Source: Methylomarinum sp. (GTDB lineage Bacteria > Pseudomonadota > Gammaproteobacteria > Methylococcales > Methylomonadaceae). From it: a DNA stretch of 8,370 nt. The stretch covers positions 1 through 8,370 of the forward strand of contig WTAG01000597.1 in assembly GCA_013139755.1 (NCBI GenBank), written 5' to 3'. The notes under the pieces are model-generated. The model ran no database searches and was not told the DNA's origin. It saw only the letters and a list, made by a program, of their open reading frames with translations. Numbering within the stretch: the first letter of the stretch is position 1; every line of letters begins with the position of its first letter. The position numbers and the translations under genes were made by a program. Below are positions 1-6,404 of the stretch, one piece after another.

Positions 1-74
1 TCAGCATACTCAATTTCAGAGTTATACCCATAATCACTGTAGCTATTTAAAGCTGAATTCATTTTTGCACTCAT
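1..74 (-). CDS. fliS: N-terminal fragment of a probable flagellar chaperone FliS (runs off the left edge)
   Basis: Only 24 codons plus two bases are present before the window ends. The peptide starts MSAKMNSALNSY and continues SDYGYNSEIEYA, followed by GA-, which could begin Asp or Glu. FliS proteins, cytoplasmic export chaperones that cap the flagellin C-terminus, typically begin with a short 'aLnaY' segment followed by a 'vesev..AdPhrLI' segment. The fragment fits that pattern as far as it goes. The start at 72-74 is chosen because an AAGGTG ribosome-binding site (80-85) sits 5 nt upstream. An in-frame ATG at 114-116 lies inside the promoter -10 element and cannot be in the mRNA. ATG at 60-62 is a possible alternative. 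The independent support is the FliA-type promoter just upstream. The family call rests on a very short peptide, so another small flagellar protein cannot be excluded. Confidence 0.5.
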   Translation of the reverse strand, partial: MSAKMNSALNSYSDYGYNSEIEYA

Positions 75-114
75 TGCAACACCTTTATCACTAGATTTAT
101 TAGAACTAAACAGC

Positions 115-141
115 ATATCGGCAACACACCAATGTTCTTTA
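115..141 (-). promoter_or_regulatory. FliA (sigma-28) flagellar promoter upstream of the fliS-like gene
   Basis: Read on the minus strand, a -35 TAAA (138-141) is followed by exactly 15 nt (123-137) and then GCCGATAT (115-122). The enterobacterial sigma-28 consensus is TAAA-N15-GCCGATAA, so the spacing is ideal and the -10 matches at 7 of 8 positions. Transcription would begin near 107-109, giving a leader of roughly 35 nt that contains the AAGGTG ribosome-binding site before the ATG at 72-74. The promoter points away from the glycan operon and serves the gene that leaves the left edge. It is the best evidence in the window that the adjacent gene is a late flagellar gene. Confidence 0.75.
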
Positions 142-407
142 GTCTAAATTCTGACACTCCAAGTATAACAGCAGCTCAACGACTTGTAACTTAGCAGAAT
201 AATAAACTTAACACATTGGTTATTATGCTATTTTTAAGAGCACTCTAGCATCCATCAAAACAAAAATATTTTTTAATAAATACGTCCAAATACCCCGACC
301 CCACCTGAGAGACATACATCAACCATCCTGGCCACGCAAGTCGACACATACAAAAAGCCAACCTAAACTCTCTATCAGGAGAGATCACCCACTTAAATTA
401 AGAACAA
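142..407. other. Intergenic region between the glycan operon and the flagellar promoter; no gene recognised
   Basis: This stretch holds no convincing coding sequence on either strand. It is AT-rich in its central part, with runs of A and T around 260-280. A weak inverted repeat, ATGCTA (225-230) and TAGCAT (246-251), has a 15-nt loop. A second, CTCTC (368-372) and GAGAG (379-383), lies just after the last stop codon of the operon. Neither has the strong GC stem followed by a U-run expected of an intrinsic terminator on the minus strand, so no terminator is called. The operon's transcript may read through towards the fliS-like gene or may end by a factor-dependent mechanism. Confidence 0.5.
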
Positions 408-1190
408 TCATCTTATACGCTTCAAATAACCATCAGGTGCCACAGTAATCAAAAGTTTATTCTGAATCATCTTGTCAATTTCAAATTCAGGATGTGTTTT
501 CAAGTATTCCCAGACAGCTGTTTTAGGATTATTGCCTGGTCCCCAGGGGCGATCTAGGAACATATCGGCAGACATATCTTCAATAAGAGTATCAAAAACA
601 ACACAATAACTCCCTACACTGGTGAGATCTGCATAAGCCTTAAGCTCAGCTAAAACATGCTCATGTGTATGATTAGAATCAAGGAAAATCAATACTCGCT
701 TGTAGCTCTTAGCAATCTCTCTGACCTGATCAATCACATCCTGTGCAATACTTGACCCCTGTATCATCTGAATTCTTGATGACATAGCGTGAGCCTCAAT
801 CGCATCTCTATTATGTGTACGAATATCAATATCAATACCCAACACCTTACGTTTTGAATCACGAGGATTGATTGTTGCGCCGTTTTCAATAGCTTCCCCC
901 ATATCAAGCAATGCAAGCATAGATGCACTAAAGATAAGAGATCCGCCATGTGCAATACCTGTCTCAATGATCAAATCTGGCTTAATTGTCCAAATCAATT
1001 CCTGCATTGCCAATATATCTTGCGGGTACTGAATAATAGGGCGGCCCAGCCACTCAAAATTATAAGGATAAGACCCAATAACACCCACTCTCAACATCCA
1101 GGCCAGTGATTCAGAGGGTAACTCTTCAACCGCCATTAAGCGTTCGATATTGCCATTAACTTCATTTTCAAATTGTTCAATAGGATTCAT
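408..1190 (-). CDS. CmcI-type SAM-dependent methyltransferase (cephalosporin hydroxylase / rhamnosyl O-methyltransferase family)
   Basis: This 260-residue protein has the layout of the CmcI family (Pfam 'cephalosporin hydroxylase'). That name is historical, and members in polysaccharide clusters are usually sugar O-methyltransferases. The SAM-binding glycine motif IIETGIAHGGS is at residues 74-84, with an acidic strand GIDIDIR at 118-124. A metal/substrate region LDSNHTHEHV is at 170-179, where D171 and the following H/E residues are typical. A C-terminal DRPWGPGNNP is at 213-222. No signal peptide or membrane segment is visible, so it should be cytosolic. It is the last gene of the operon, only 3 nt after the metallophosphoesterase stop codon, with no strong Shine-Dalgarno sequence. 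Translation is therefore probably coupled to the upstream gene. The family is clear, but the methylated substrate, likely a hydroxyl on a nucleotide sugar or glycan, is inferred from context. Confidence 0.85.
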   Translation of the reverse strand: MNPIEQFENEVNGNIERLMAVEELPSESLAWMLRVGVIGSYPYNFEWLGRPIIQYPQDILAMQELIWTIKPDLIIETGIAHGGSLIFSASMLALLDMGEAIENGATINPRDSKRKVLGIDIDIRTHNRDAIEAHAMSSRIQMIQGSSIAQDVIDQVREIAKSYKRVLIFLDSNHTHEHVLAELKAYADLTSVGSYCVVFDTLIEDMSADMFLDRPWGPGNNPKTAVWEYLKTHPEFEIDKMIQNKLLITVAPDGYLKRIR

Positions 1191-1193
1191 ACT

Positions 1194-1895
1194 TTACTTA
1201 TTACCTTTTTTTATAACTTTTATGCGATCTATTCGTCCACCGATCTGAGCACCTATATACAAATTACTATAATAAAATGCATCATAACCAGCCTGCTTCA
1301 TTGCAAAAGCTGTTTGGTCAATATCATATGAAACTCGATACAGAAATATATCGACACCATCAACTATTGCATAAGCCGTACGCGGATCTCCATCTCGAGG
1401 CTGACCAACTGAACCAGGATTACAATATTTTTTTTCACCGAAATCAACAAGTGCCTGAACATGAGTATGACCAGAAAAAAGGCAATCGACATCTTTGGGA
1501 ATAGTTTGCTCGGAAACAGAGTAGAGATACTGTTCTTGCGGATCATCAGGCCCACCATGAACATAAAGAAAACATCCTTCCCGATAAAAAGGCAAGGACC
1601 TACTAAGCCAATCTAACTGAGTACTACTCACTATCTTTTTATGGTAATTAACAATATCAGAAACAACTTTTGACCTTGAGCAGTTTGAATCAGATACAAG
1701 ATAATTATCATGATTCCCTAGAATATTTATAACCTCATACTGTTGTAATAAATCAATACACTCACCAGGCTGAGCGTAGTATCCGACAACATCACCAAGC
1801 GAGATAAAACGATTACACCCTCGCGTTATCGCATCCTCTAGAACAGCCTTAAGTGCAGGCAAGTTTCCATGAATATCAGATAAAATTGCTATCAT
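1194..1895 (-). CDS. YfcE-like metallophosphoesterase (calcineurin-like phosphoesterase superfamily)
   Basis: All metal-binding motifs of the two-metal phosphoesterase fold are present in order in these 233 residues. They are DIHGN at 7-11 (D7, H9), GDVVGY at 34-39 (D35), GNHD at 60-63, HGG at 113-115 and GHTH at 142-145. The tail NPGSVGQPRDGDPRTAYAI at 159-177 is characteristic of the YfcE/Metallophos_2 subgroup. The enzyme should be a soluble cytosolic phosphomonoesterase or phosphodiesterase, but the substrate cannot be read from the sequence. The start at 1895 overlaps the ATP-grasp gene by 20 nt. It must be about there, because the first beta strand and DIHGN begin at residue 2, so the overlap looks real and suggests translational coupling. 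A phosphoesterase inside a sugar-modification operon is uncommon. It may remove phosphate from a pathway intermediate, which is inference only. Confidence 0.88.
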   Translation of the reverse strand: MIAILSDIHGNLPALKAVLEDAITRGCNRFISLGDVVGYYAQPGECIDLLQQYEVINILGNHDNYLVSDSNCSRSKVVSDIVNYHKKIVSSTQLDWLSRSLPFYREGCFLYVHGGPDDPQEQYLYSVSEQTIPKDVDCLFSGHTHVQALVDFGEKKYCNPGSVGQPRDGDPRTAYAIVDGVDIFLYRVSYDIDQTAFAMKQAGYDAFYYSNLYIGAQIGGRIDRIKVIKKGNK

Positions 1896-2883
1896 GGATT
1901 ACAAAGTCTTCACTGTATCGCCAAGCGATACCTTTTTTAATTTTTGGGTCTGCAGGCACTTTTCCAAATAAAAAATAATCAATAGACATCTCCGCCTCGT
2001 TATACCCAAATGCAGTTCGAAGAGAGTTACTACTTGAAAACCTTGGATTTATTTCTAATAAATAAACAACGCCACCTTCTTTACGGAACTGATAATTTGT
2101 CGGCCCGAGTGGTCGAAATAATTTTGTTAATAGCATAACCGAAGATTCAATATCCGAATCCTCTACCACTTCTGCCTCCAATGTATTACCTGCACTTGAT
2201 AGGCGTCGGCGAAATACAATTGGCTTTAATGCCAACCCATCACCCAAACCAAAGACACCAACAGTATACTCATCCAGATCAGACCCAACAATTCGTTGTA
2301 ACATCCAGTTATCATTCACTTTAGAACGCCAGTAATGAAAATCGGCTTCATCATTGAGATAGTGAATACCTCTAGAGCCATTACCCTGCTTCGGTTTAAA
2401 GAGCAAGGGTGGAGGCCCAAGTTCCGCAACAGCCTCACACCATTCCATAGGGATAAGCGAGGGTATCCTTGGCAAACCATATCGCTGTAACACCTCTCCC
2501 ATCACCCATTTATCCGACGACAATTCAATTATTTCCTTATGATTAAGCGCGACTACAACACCAACCTGCTCAAATACCTCTCGCTGCTTATCAAAGAAAG
2601 TAACATCCACCTCCAACCCTGGAAGCACGAGATCTATTCCCTCCTTTTTTAGCATCCAGCGCCAGAATGTCAAATAATCCAAATGATCTTCGTCACAATC
2701 TGGTTTCTTGAAAAAAACATCACATAATGATGGTCCAAGCGATTTATCACTTCGGTCAATACCAACCACCTTAACCTGATGATATGATTTTCGAAGGCTT
2801 TTAATAATCCCTTGCCCTATAATTGCCCCAACTCCTGTCACCAACACCGTGATAGAGCCTTGTATCATATTTTTATTGAACAT
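1876..2883 (-). CDS. ATP-grasp ligase (carbamoyl-phosphate-synthase large-subunit-like)
   Basis: This 335-residue protein has an N-terminal Rossmann-like pre-ATP-grasp domain with VTGVGAIIGQGI at about 15-26, then an ATP-grasp domain. Visible elements are the lysine/glycine nucleotide-binding stretch KPKQGNGSRG at 163-172, DEYTVGVF at 204-211, and the metal-binding LLEINPRFSSS at 275-285 (E277, N279). Such enzymes use ATP to activate a carboxylate as an acyl phosphate and join it to an amine or other nucleophile. In glycan clusters they are often annotated only as 'ATP-grasp domain-containing' or 'CarB-like'. With an aminotransferase in the same operon, a plausible role is amide formation on an amino sugar or its acyl group, but this is inference. 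The start overlaps the SDR gene by 11 nt. Neither ATG at 2881-2883 nor the in-frame ATG at 2866-2868 has a good ribosome-binding site, so the first five residues are uncertain. Confidence 0.82.
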   Translation of the reverse strand: MFNKNMIQGSITVLVTGVGAIIGQGIIKSLRKSYHQVKVVGIDRSDKSLGPSLCDVFFKKPDCDEDHLDYLTFWRWMLKKEGIDLVLPGLEVDVTFFDKQREVFEQVGVVVALNHKEIIELSSDKWVMGEVLQRYGLPRIPSLIPMEWCEAVAELGPPPLLFKPKQGNGSRGIHYLNDEADFHYWRSKVNDNWMLQRIVGSDLDEYTVGVFGLGDGLALKPIVFRRRLSSAGNTLEAEVVEDSDIESSVMLLTKLFRPLGPTNYQFRKEGGVVYLLEINPRFSSSNSLRTAFGYNEAEMSIDYFLFGKVPADPKIKKGIAWRYSEDFVIHDSNFI

Positions 2884-3751
2884 CTAAAGGACCAAATTTA
2901 TCCGCTTGTCCAGTGTGATGAATCATGGCTATACCATCCGCCATACTAATTTTTGGTTTGTCCTGTAATTGATCATAAACTCTACAGTTTTTAGGGAAAT
3001 TAAACGACCTAAAAGGCACCTTATTTTTATCAATGGTAATTTGCCCCCCTTTATTAAACTCTTGATAAGCCAGCTCAGCTATTTGTTGATAATTTAAATA
3101 TTCAGAGTGACAAAGGGGCCAACACCCAGACACGCGAGTTTCAACAGCTTGAATCATCAAGCGGGCCGCATCAATTACATGAATAAAATTACGGGAACCA
3201 GAAAAGGGTTCAGGTAACCGTAATTCAAGACCTCGTGATGCGTATGAAATGATACGTCCAAACCATGGTTGATGAACACAGCATAGCCCTTCAGTATCAT
3301 AAAGCTGAGAAAACCGTATACTACAAAACCTCTTATTCACTCTAGCCAAACCCCATTCAAGCAATTGCTCACCTTGCGCCTTTGAAAACCCATAACCTGA
3401 TAAAGAGTTTGAATCAGCACCGTTTATTGAAAAAACAGTACCTGCATATACACAAACACTACACTCCAGCTGTTCCATAAGAGCAAGTACGTTCACACAA
3501 CCAACAACATTGGTCGTAAAATTAACACGCAAACCAACAAAATCATCCCCCTCAAAAGCTGAGGCACAATGAAAAATCACGTCAGCCTTATAACTGACCT
3601 CGCCATAATCCACTGAATTATCAAGATCTAGCACGATTTCATTATTAGGATCTCGACCAATTCCAATAACTGAGATATTTTGCTCACGCAATTGCACTGC
3701 TAACTGACGCCCAAGCATAGAATTAACCCCAACAATTGCAGCCGTTTTCAT
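2873..3751 (-). CDS. NAD(P)-dependent epimerase/dehydratase (extended SDR family)
   Basis: The 292-residue protein starts MKTAAIVGVNSMLGRQL, an N-terminal Rossmann dinucleotide-binding motif (G8, G14). An RDP..EIVLDLDN strand follows at about 33-45. ADVIFHCAS at 56-64 corresponds to the usual 'vihlAa' strand. The catalytic pair is Y120 and K124 in YGFSK, and SGSRNFIHVIDAARLM at 184-199 matches the 'rdfihVdDva' block of sugar epimerases, dehydratases and reductases. It probably alters a nucleotide-sugar at C2-C6 (epimerisation or keto-reduction). The specific reaction cannot be assigned. An upstream in-frame ATG at 3784 would give 11 extra residues unlike the family. The start at 3751 is preferred because it has an AGAGGTG ribosome-binding site 8 nt upstream and forms an ATGA overlap with the stop of the preceding methyltransferase gene. 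The protein is unusually cysteine-rich for the family (several Cys between residues 62 and 214). Confidence 0.85.
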   Translation of the reverse strand: MKTAAIVGVNSMLGRQLAVQLREQNISVIGIGRDPNNEIVLDLDNSVDYGEVSYKADVIFHCASAFEGDDFVGLRVNFTTNVVGCVNVLALMEQLECSVCVYAGTVFSINGADSNSLSGYGFSKAQGEQLLEWGLARVNKRFCSIRFSQLYDTEGLCCVHQPWFGRIISYASRGLELRLPEPFSGSRNFIHVIDAARLMIQAVETRVSGCWPLCHSEYLNYQQIAELAYQEFNKGGQITIDKNKVPFRSFNFPKNCRVYDQLQDKPKISMADGIAMIHHTGQADKFGPLDVQ

Positions 3752-4485
3752 TCGGGTGTCACCTCTATGAGCATGGCAACACAAAGATCAGGAAAATCAA
3801 TCCCAACCCTTAGCATAGCCTCTAAATTGGCCTGAAAATTTGTCAATGTTTTAAGTACAGCAAGTGGTAATGGTTTAAGATAAATACCTTCCTCATGTGT
3901 AATGCTATAACCATTACGCTGCAATACTTTACGCAAAGTATCTAGACAATACTGACGCCGATGACCCAAGGATAAATCGTTCTCGTTAAGGCTATAAATA
4001 TCATCAATCAGCCCCAGCTCAAGCCCTAACCTACGATTGAGAGATTTTGCATTAGGTACTGCTACATATAACTTACCACCTGGATTCAAGAACTGTCGAT
4101 AACGAGCAAGTATCTCATCTGGTTCGTTAACATGCTCAAGAATAAAACCCATCACAATTACATCAAATGTCTCCACGGGAGTATATGTCTCAAAGTAATC
4201 ATGAATAAGTTCGCCATAAAAATCCGGATGTTGTTGCCTAAATTGATCTATCACCATAGACGCACCCTCTACAATTACATGCCGCTCACATGACTTGGCA
4301 AATAACTCGGCAGTAAATCCATGCCCCACCCCAAGCTCTAAAAGTGAGCCTGCAAAACCAAAACGTTCAATGATTCGCTGTGGATACCAGTGTAATATCA
4401 AATCATTTTCAAGTTCGGTTATTGCATTCTGCTTGTACTCTCCTGAAACAGCGTTTAAATCTTCCTCAAATATTTTCTTTTTCAT
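3748..4485 (-). CDS. Class I SAM-dependent methyltransferase (Methyltransf_23-like)
   Basis: This is a 245-residue single-domain protein. SAM-binding motif I is LELGVGHG at 49-56, followed by an acidic residue at the end of strand 2 (VEGAS, E73). Motif IV-like FDVIVMGFILEHVNEPDEIL is at 107-126, with the 'lEHv.dp..iL' signature common to small-molecule methyltransferases. Then comes NPGGKLYVAVPNAKS at 134-148, with GHRRQYCLDTLRKVL at 174-188 matching the usual 'gH.r.ys...L..ll...Gf' block. The protein has no membrane segment and should be cytosolic. It probably methylates a sugar or its substituent, but the acceptor is unknown. The start overlaps the stop of the WbqC-family gene as ATGA, and its stop overlaps the SDR start the same way, so three genes are translationally chained. 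Confidence 0.85.
   Translation of the reverse strand: MKKKIFEEDLNAVSGEYKQNAITELENDLILHWYPQRIIERFGFAGSLLELGVGHGFTAELFAKSCERHVIVEGASMVIDQFRQQHPDFYGELIHDYFETYTPVETFDVIVMGFILEHVNEPDEILARYRQFLNPGGKLYVAVPNAKSLNRRLGLELGLIDDIYSLNENDLSLGHRRQYCLDTLRKVLQRNGYSITHEEGIYLKPLPLAVLKTLTNFQANLEAMLRVGIDFPDLCVAMLIEVTPE
3760..3766 (-). promoter_or_regulatory. Ribosome-binding site that fixes the start of the SDR gene
   Basis: The minus strand reads AGAGGTG here, 8 nt upstream of the ATG at 3749-3751, and it lies within the 3' end of the preceding methyltransferase gene. It is the strongest Shine-Dalgarno sequence in the operon and favours the 292-residue SDR start over the upstream ATG at 3782-3784. Confidence 0.75.
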
Positions 4486-5216
4486 TTCTTCAAACTGATT
4501 GAAATAAACTCATCCCATGGAATGGTTGATTTATTATTAGCAATAAAACCTTCCCCTTCTTTTCCACAATTAGCAATCAAATCCAGAGCAGACACATAAG
4601 GTGTGAATGAACCATGCAATTGTTTATAAGGAAGAGATTGATAATTCATATATTTAACAGTAATTCCAGCTGTTTCAAACCCCCCATGGTCAAGATAATT
4701 TATAGCACCATGCCCAGTGATATAATTATTTCCATTAACAGCTTGAACTATAGAAAGAACCCTATCATTACCTTTCCCTGAGATTGACAGGTCTTTAACA
4801 TCAAAAAACTGACAACTTTCAGCAATATCAAAGTAGTTAAAAATAGCAAGCATTGATGCTCGAGAAAGTTCACCTAAATTATTATAATCTGCCTGATAAA
4901 CCTCTTCCACCAAGTCAATAGCATCTTTTAAATATGGGGCACCAGAAAAGCTTTGTTTCAGTAAAGATAGGTGCTTATTAAACCAATATTTTTTTTCTTT
5001 AATATTAACTTCATCTATTGTCATTCCTGTTTTATGACCATCAAGTGGTACAGTCATCCATCTTGGACCATTGGCAGTTTTAATTTGAATTCGATTAGTA
5101 AAACTCCCCTTAGAAAAGGGAACATCATCATAGAAGACGAAAACATCCGCTAACTGGAGTTGCTCAAGAAAACCTACCCAAGGAAAAAACATCGATTGAG
5201 ATATAACAACATTCAT
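4482..5216 (-). CDS. WbqC-family protein
   Basis: The 244 residues follow the WbqC-like family closely from end to end. The opening ISQSMFFPWVGFLEQL is at 5-20 (usually 'i.QP.yfPw.gyf'). ADVFVFYDDVPFSKGSFTNR is at 23-42 (usually 'sDvfViyDdvqf.k.sf.nR'), WMTVPL at 53-58, and YITGHGAINYLD at 165-176. Near the end is YKQLHGSFTPYVSALDLIANCG at about 197-218. The family is widespread in O-antigen and other surface-glycan clusters, often next to amino-sugar genes, and its biochemical role is not firmly established to my knowledge. Its length is normal for the family and it is predicted to be cytosolic. It lies 33 nt after the two-domain methyltransferase gene and overlaps the next methyltransferase by 4 nt. 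The company it keeps fits a role in modifying an amino-deoxy sugar, which is inference. Confidence 0.88.
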   Translation of the reverse strand: MNVVISQSMFFPWVGFLEQLQLADVFVFYDDVPFSKGSFTNRIQIKTANGPRWMTVPLDGHKTGMTIDEVNIKEKKYWFNKHLSLLKQSFSGAPYLKDAIDLVEEVYQADYNNLGELSRASMLAIFNYFDIAESCQFFDVKDLSISGKGNDRVLSIVQAVNGNNYITGHGAINYLDHGGFETAGITVKYMNYQSLPYKQLHGSFTPYVSALDLIANCGKEGEGFIANNKSTIPWDEFISISLKK

Positions 5217-5249
5217 AACTTATAATTATTTCTTCTGCAAAGCAATGCT

Positions 5250-6404
5250 TTAGATATAAAAAAACTGTATATCTTTTTGAGCCCAAGCAATTAAATCATT
5301 CATAACACCCTTAGCTATCTTTGGGTTTAACCCTACATAAACAATCTCAACATTTTTAGGCAGTTTTTCAGGCAATATAACATCGAGGTCAAATAACTTT
5401 GTATCATGAAGAAGTGGATTTTGATCTATAAAACAGACAACACTACCCAGATTTTGCAAACTTGTGGCAATAAAATTTCCATATACGCCTGCACCGTATA
5501 TTGCTGAGTGGCACAGTAGGTTTTCCTCTTCAAAAGAACGTATTTTATTCTTCAGGTTTTTCCAACGATTTGCCATATCAAAAAAAGCCTGATTTACAAA
5601 AGCTAACTGACCAGCTTCGACAATATAGTCAATTGAATTATGAGGTGTTTTTTTCGCAATTACCACAAACGCCGCAAAATGAACTTTGTCATCAATATCA
5701 ATGGTTTCAAAACCTGCTTTGGCAAGCATATAACGTAATGACAGTTCACTGTAATGATGCACATGATCCGCTACAATAAAATCAGCTGGGTTTTCAAAGA
5801 CATTTGGTACAACGATATAAACCAGCCCATTATCTTTTAATAGCCCCTTGATAATAGCTAATTCTTTAAGAGGGTCAGGAGTATGTTCAAATGCAAAGAA
5901 AGAAGTAACAACATCAAAATGCCCTACCCATTCACTTTTCACTTGATAAGAGCAATATTGCGAAATCGGGATAAATCGAGACCAGAGATTCTCATACATA
6001 CGACTTACATCATAAAGATGCACCTTAACATCTGATTTCAGCCCCATAAGACGCTTCATCACCGTACCCTTTGCACAACCATAGTCAAGTACATTCATGC
6101 CGCTATAGAAAGGAATTTTTCCAAGTAGCGTATTAACCTGATGCTCTTGACGGAATATTTTTTTTCCATCAACTACAGAATATAAAATATCATCTTCTTC
6201 ACTTTGATCAAAAAAATGATAATCTTCATCATAGTACTTATCAATACCCTCTATTTCTTTTGTTTGTATATGACCAATATTCTTATCAAGATAAACAACT
6301 GTTTCGCCACTATATATTTGCCCCAGTGACGTAATAGACTGATTATTATTTGAGCTGTAAAGTGGCGTATTTATCACATTACCTGAAAGCGCACTTTTTA
6401 ACAT
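5250..6404 (-). CDS. Two-domain SAM-dependent methyltransferase of the sugar C-methyltransferase type
   Basis: The 384-residue protein has three parts. The N-terminal stretch has GHIQTKE at 44-50 and YYDEDYHFF at 57-65, which resembles the N-terminal segment of TylC3/NovU-type sugar C-methyltransferases. It lacks the zinc-binding cysteines: the first Cys is C110. The central SAM-methyltransferase core has VLDYGCAKG at 105-113, FFAFEHTPDPLKEL at 169-182 and VVPNVFENP at 198-206, followed by HVHHYSELSLRYML at 214-227. The C-terminal domain (about 296-384) contains a Rossmann-like IYGAGVYGNFIA at 302-313 and VVCFIDQNP at 322-330, similar to the Methyltransf_14 C-terminal domain. It probably methylates a keto-sugar or related small molecule, but the substrate is unknown. 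The start has a GGAAG ribosome-binding site at 6409-6413 and overlaps the dioxygenase gene by 7 nt. Confidence 0.82.
   Translation of the reverse strand: MLKSALSGNVINTPLYSSNNNQSITSLGQIYSGETVVYLDKNIGHIQTKEIEGIDKYYDEDYHFFDQSEEDDILYSVVDGKKIFRQEHQVNTLLGKIPFYSGMNVLDYGCAKGTVMKRLMGLKSDVKVHLYDVSRMYENLWSRFIPISQYCSYQVKSEWVGHFDVVTSFFAFEHTPDPLKELAIIKGLLKDNGLVYIVVPNVFENPADFIVADHVHHYSELSLRYMLAKAGFETIDIDDKVHFAAFVVIAKKTPHNSIDYIVEAGQLAFVNQAFFDMANRWKNLKNKIRSFEEENLLCHSAIYGAGVYGNFIATSLQNLGSVVCFIDQNPLLHDTKLFDLDVILPEKLPKNVEIVYVGLNPKIAKGVMNDLIAWAQKDIQFFYI

Noticed and set aside
132..194. A 20-codon plus-strand reading frame beginning MFFSLNSDTPSITAAQRLVT, vaguely like a flagellin N-terminus ('NTN..SL.AQR.L').
   Set aside because: It has no ribosome-binding site, stops after 20 codons, does not continue as flagellin in this frame after the stop, and overlaps the FliA-type promoter on the other strand. 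The resemblance is too short to call a flagellin remnant.
225..251. Inverted repeat ATGCTA/TAGCAT with a 15-nt spacer, considered as an operator or attachment site.
   Set aside because: Six-base arms in AT-rich DNA arise readily by chance, and no second copy or associated regulator or integrase is visible.
320..350. TGGCC...TTGATG on the minus strand, considered as a sigma-54 promoter.
   Set aside because: The GG to GC spacing of the -24/-12 elements is wrong and the -12 element lacks GC.
368..383. Inverted repeat CTCTC/GAGAG just downstream of the operon's last stop codon, considered as a terminator.
   Set aside because: The stem is only 5 bp and no U-run follows it on the minus strand, so it does not meet the pattern of an intrinsic terminator.
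1277..1504. Plus-strand open frame inside the metallophosphoesterase gene, and similar plus-strand frames at 4295-4498, 4971-5153, 5501-5779 and 8054-8335.
   Set aside because: Each is antisense to a gene with complete family motifs, none resembles a known protein, and no ribosome-binding site or spacing supports them.
3752..3784. Longer SDR start at ATG 3782-3784, adding 11 residues (MCCHAHRGDTR).
   Set aside because: The added residues do not fit the family. The internal ATG at 3749-3751 has a strong ribosome-binding site and directly begins the Rossmann strand.
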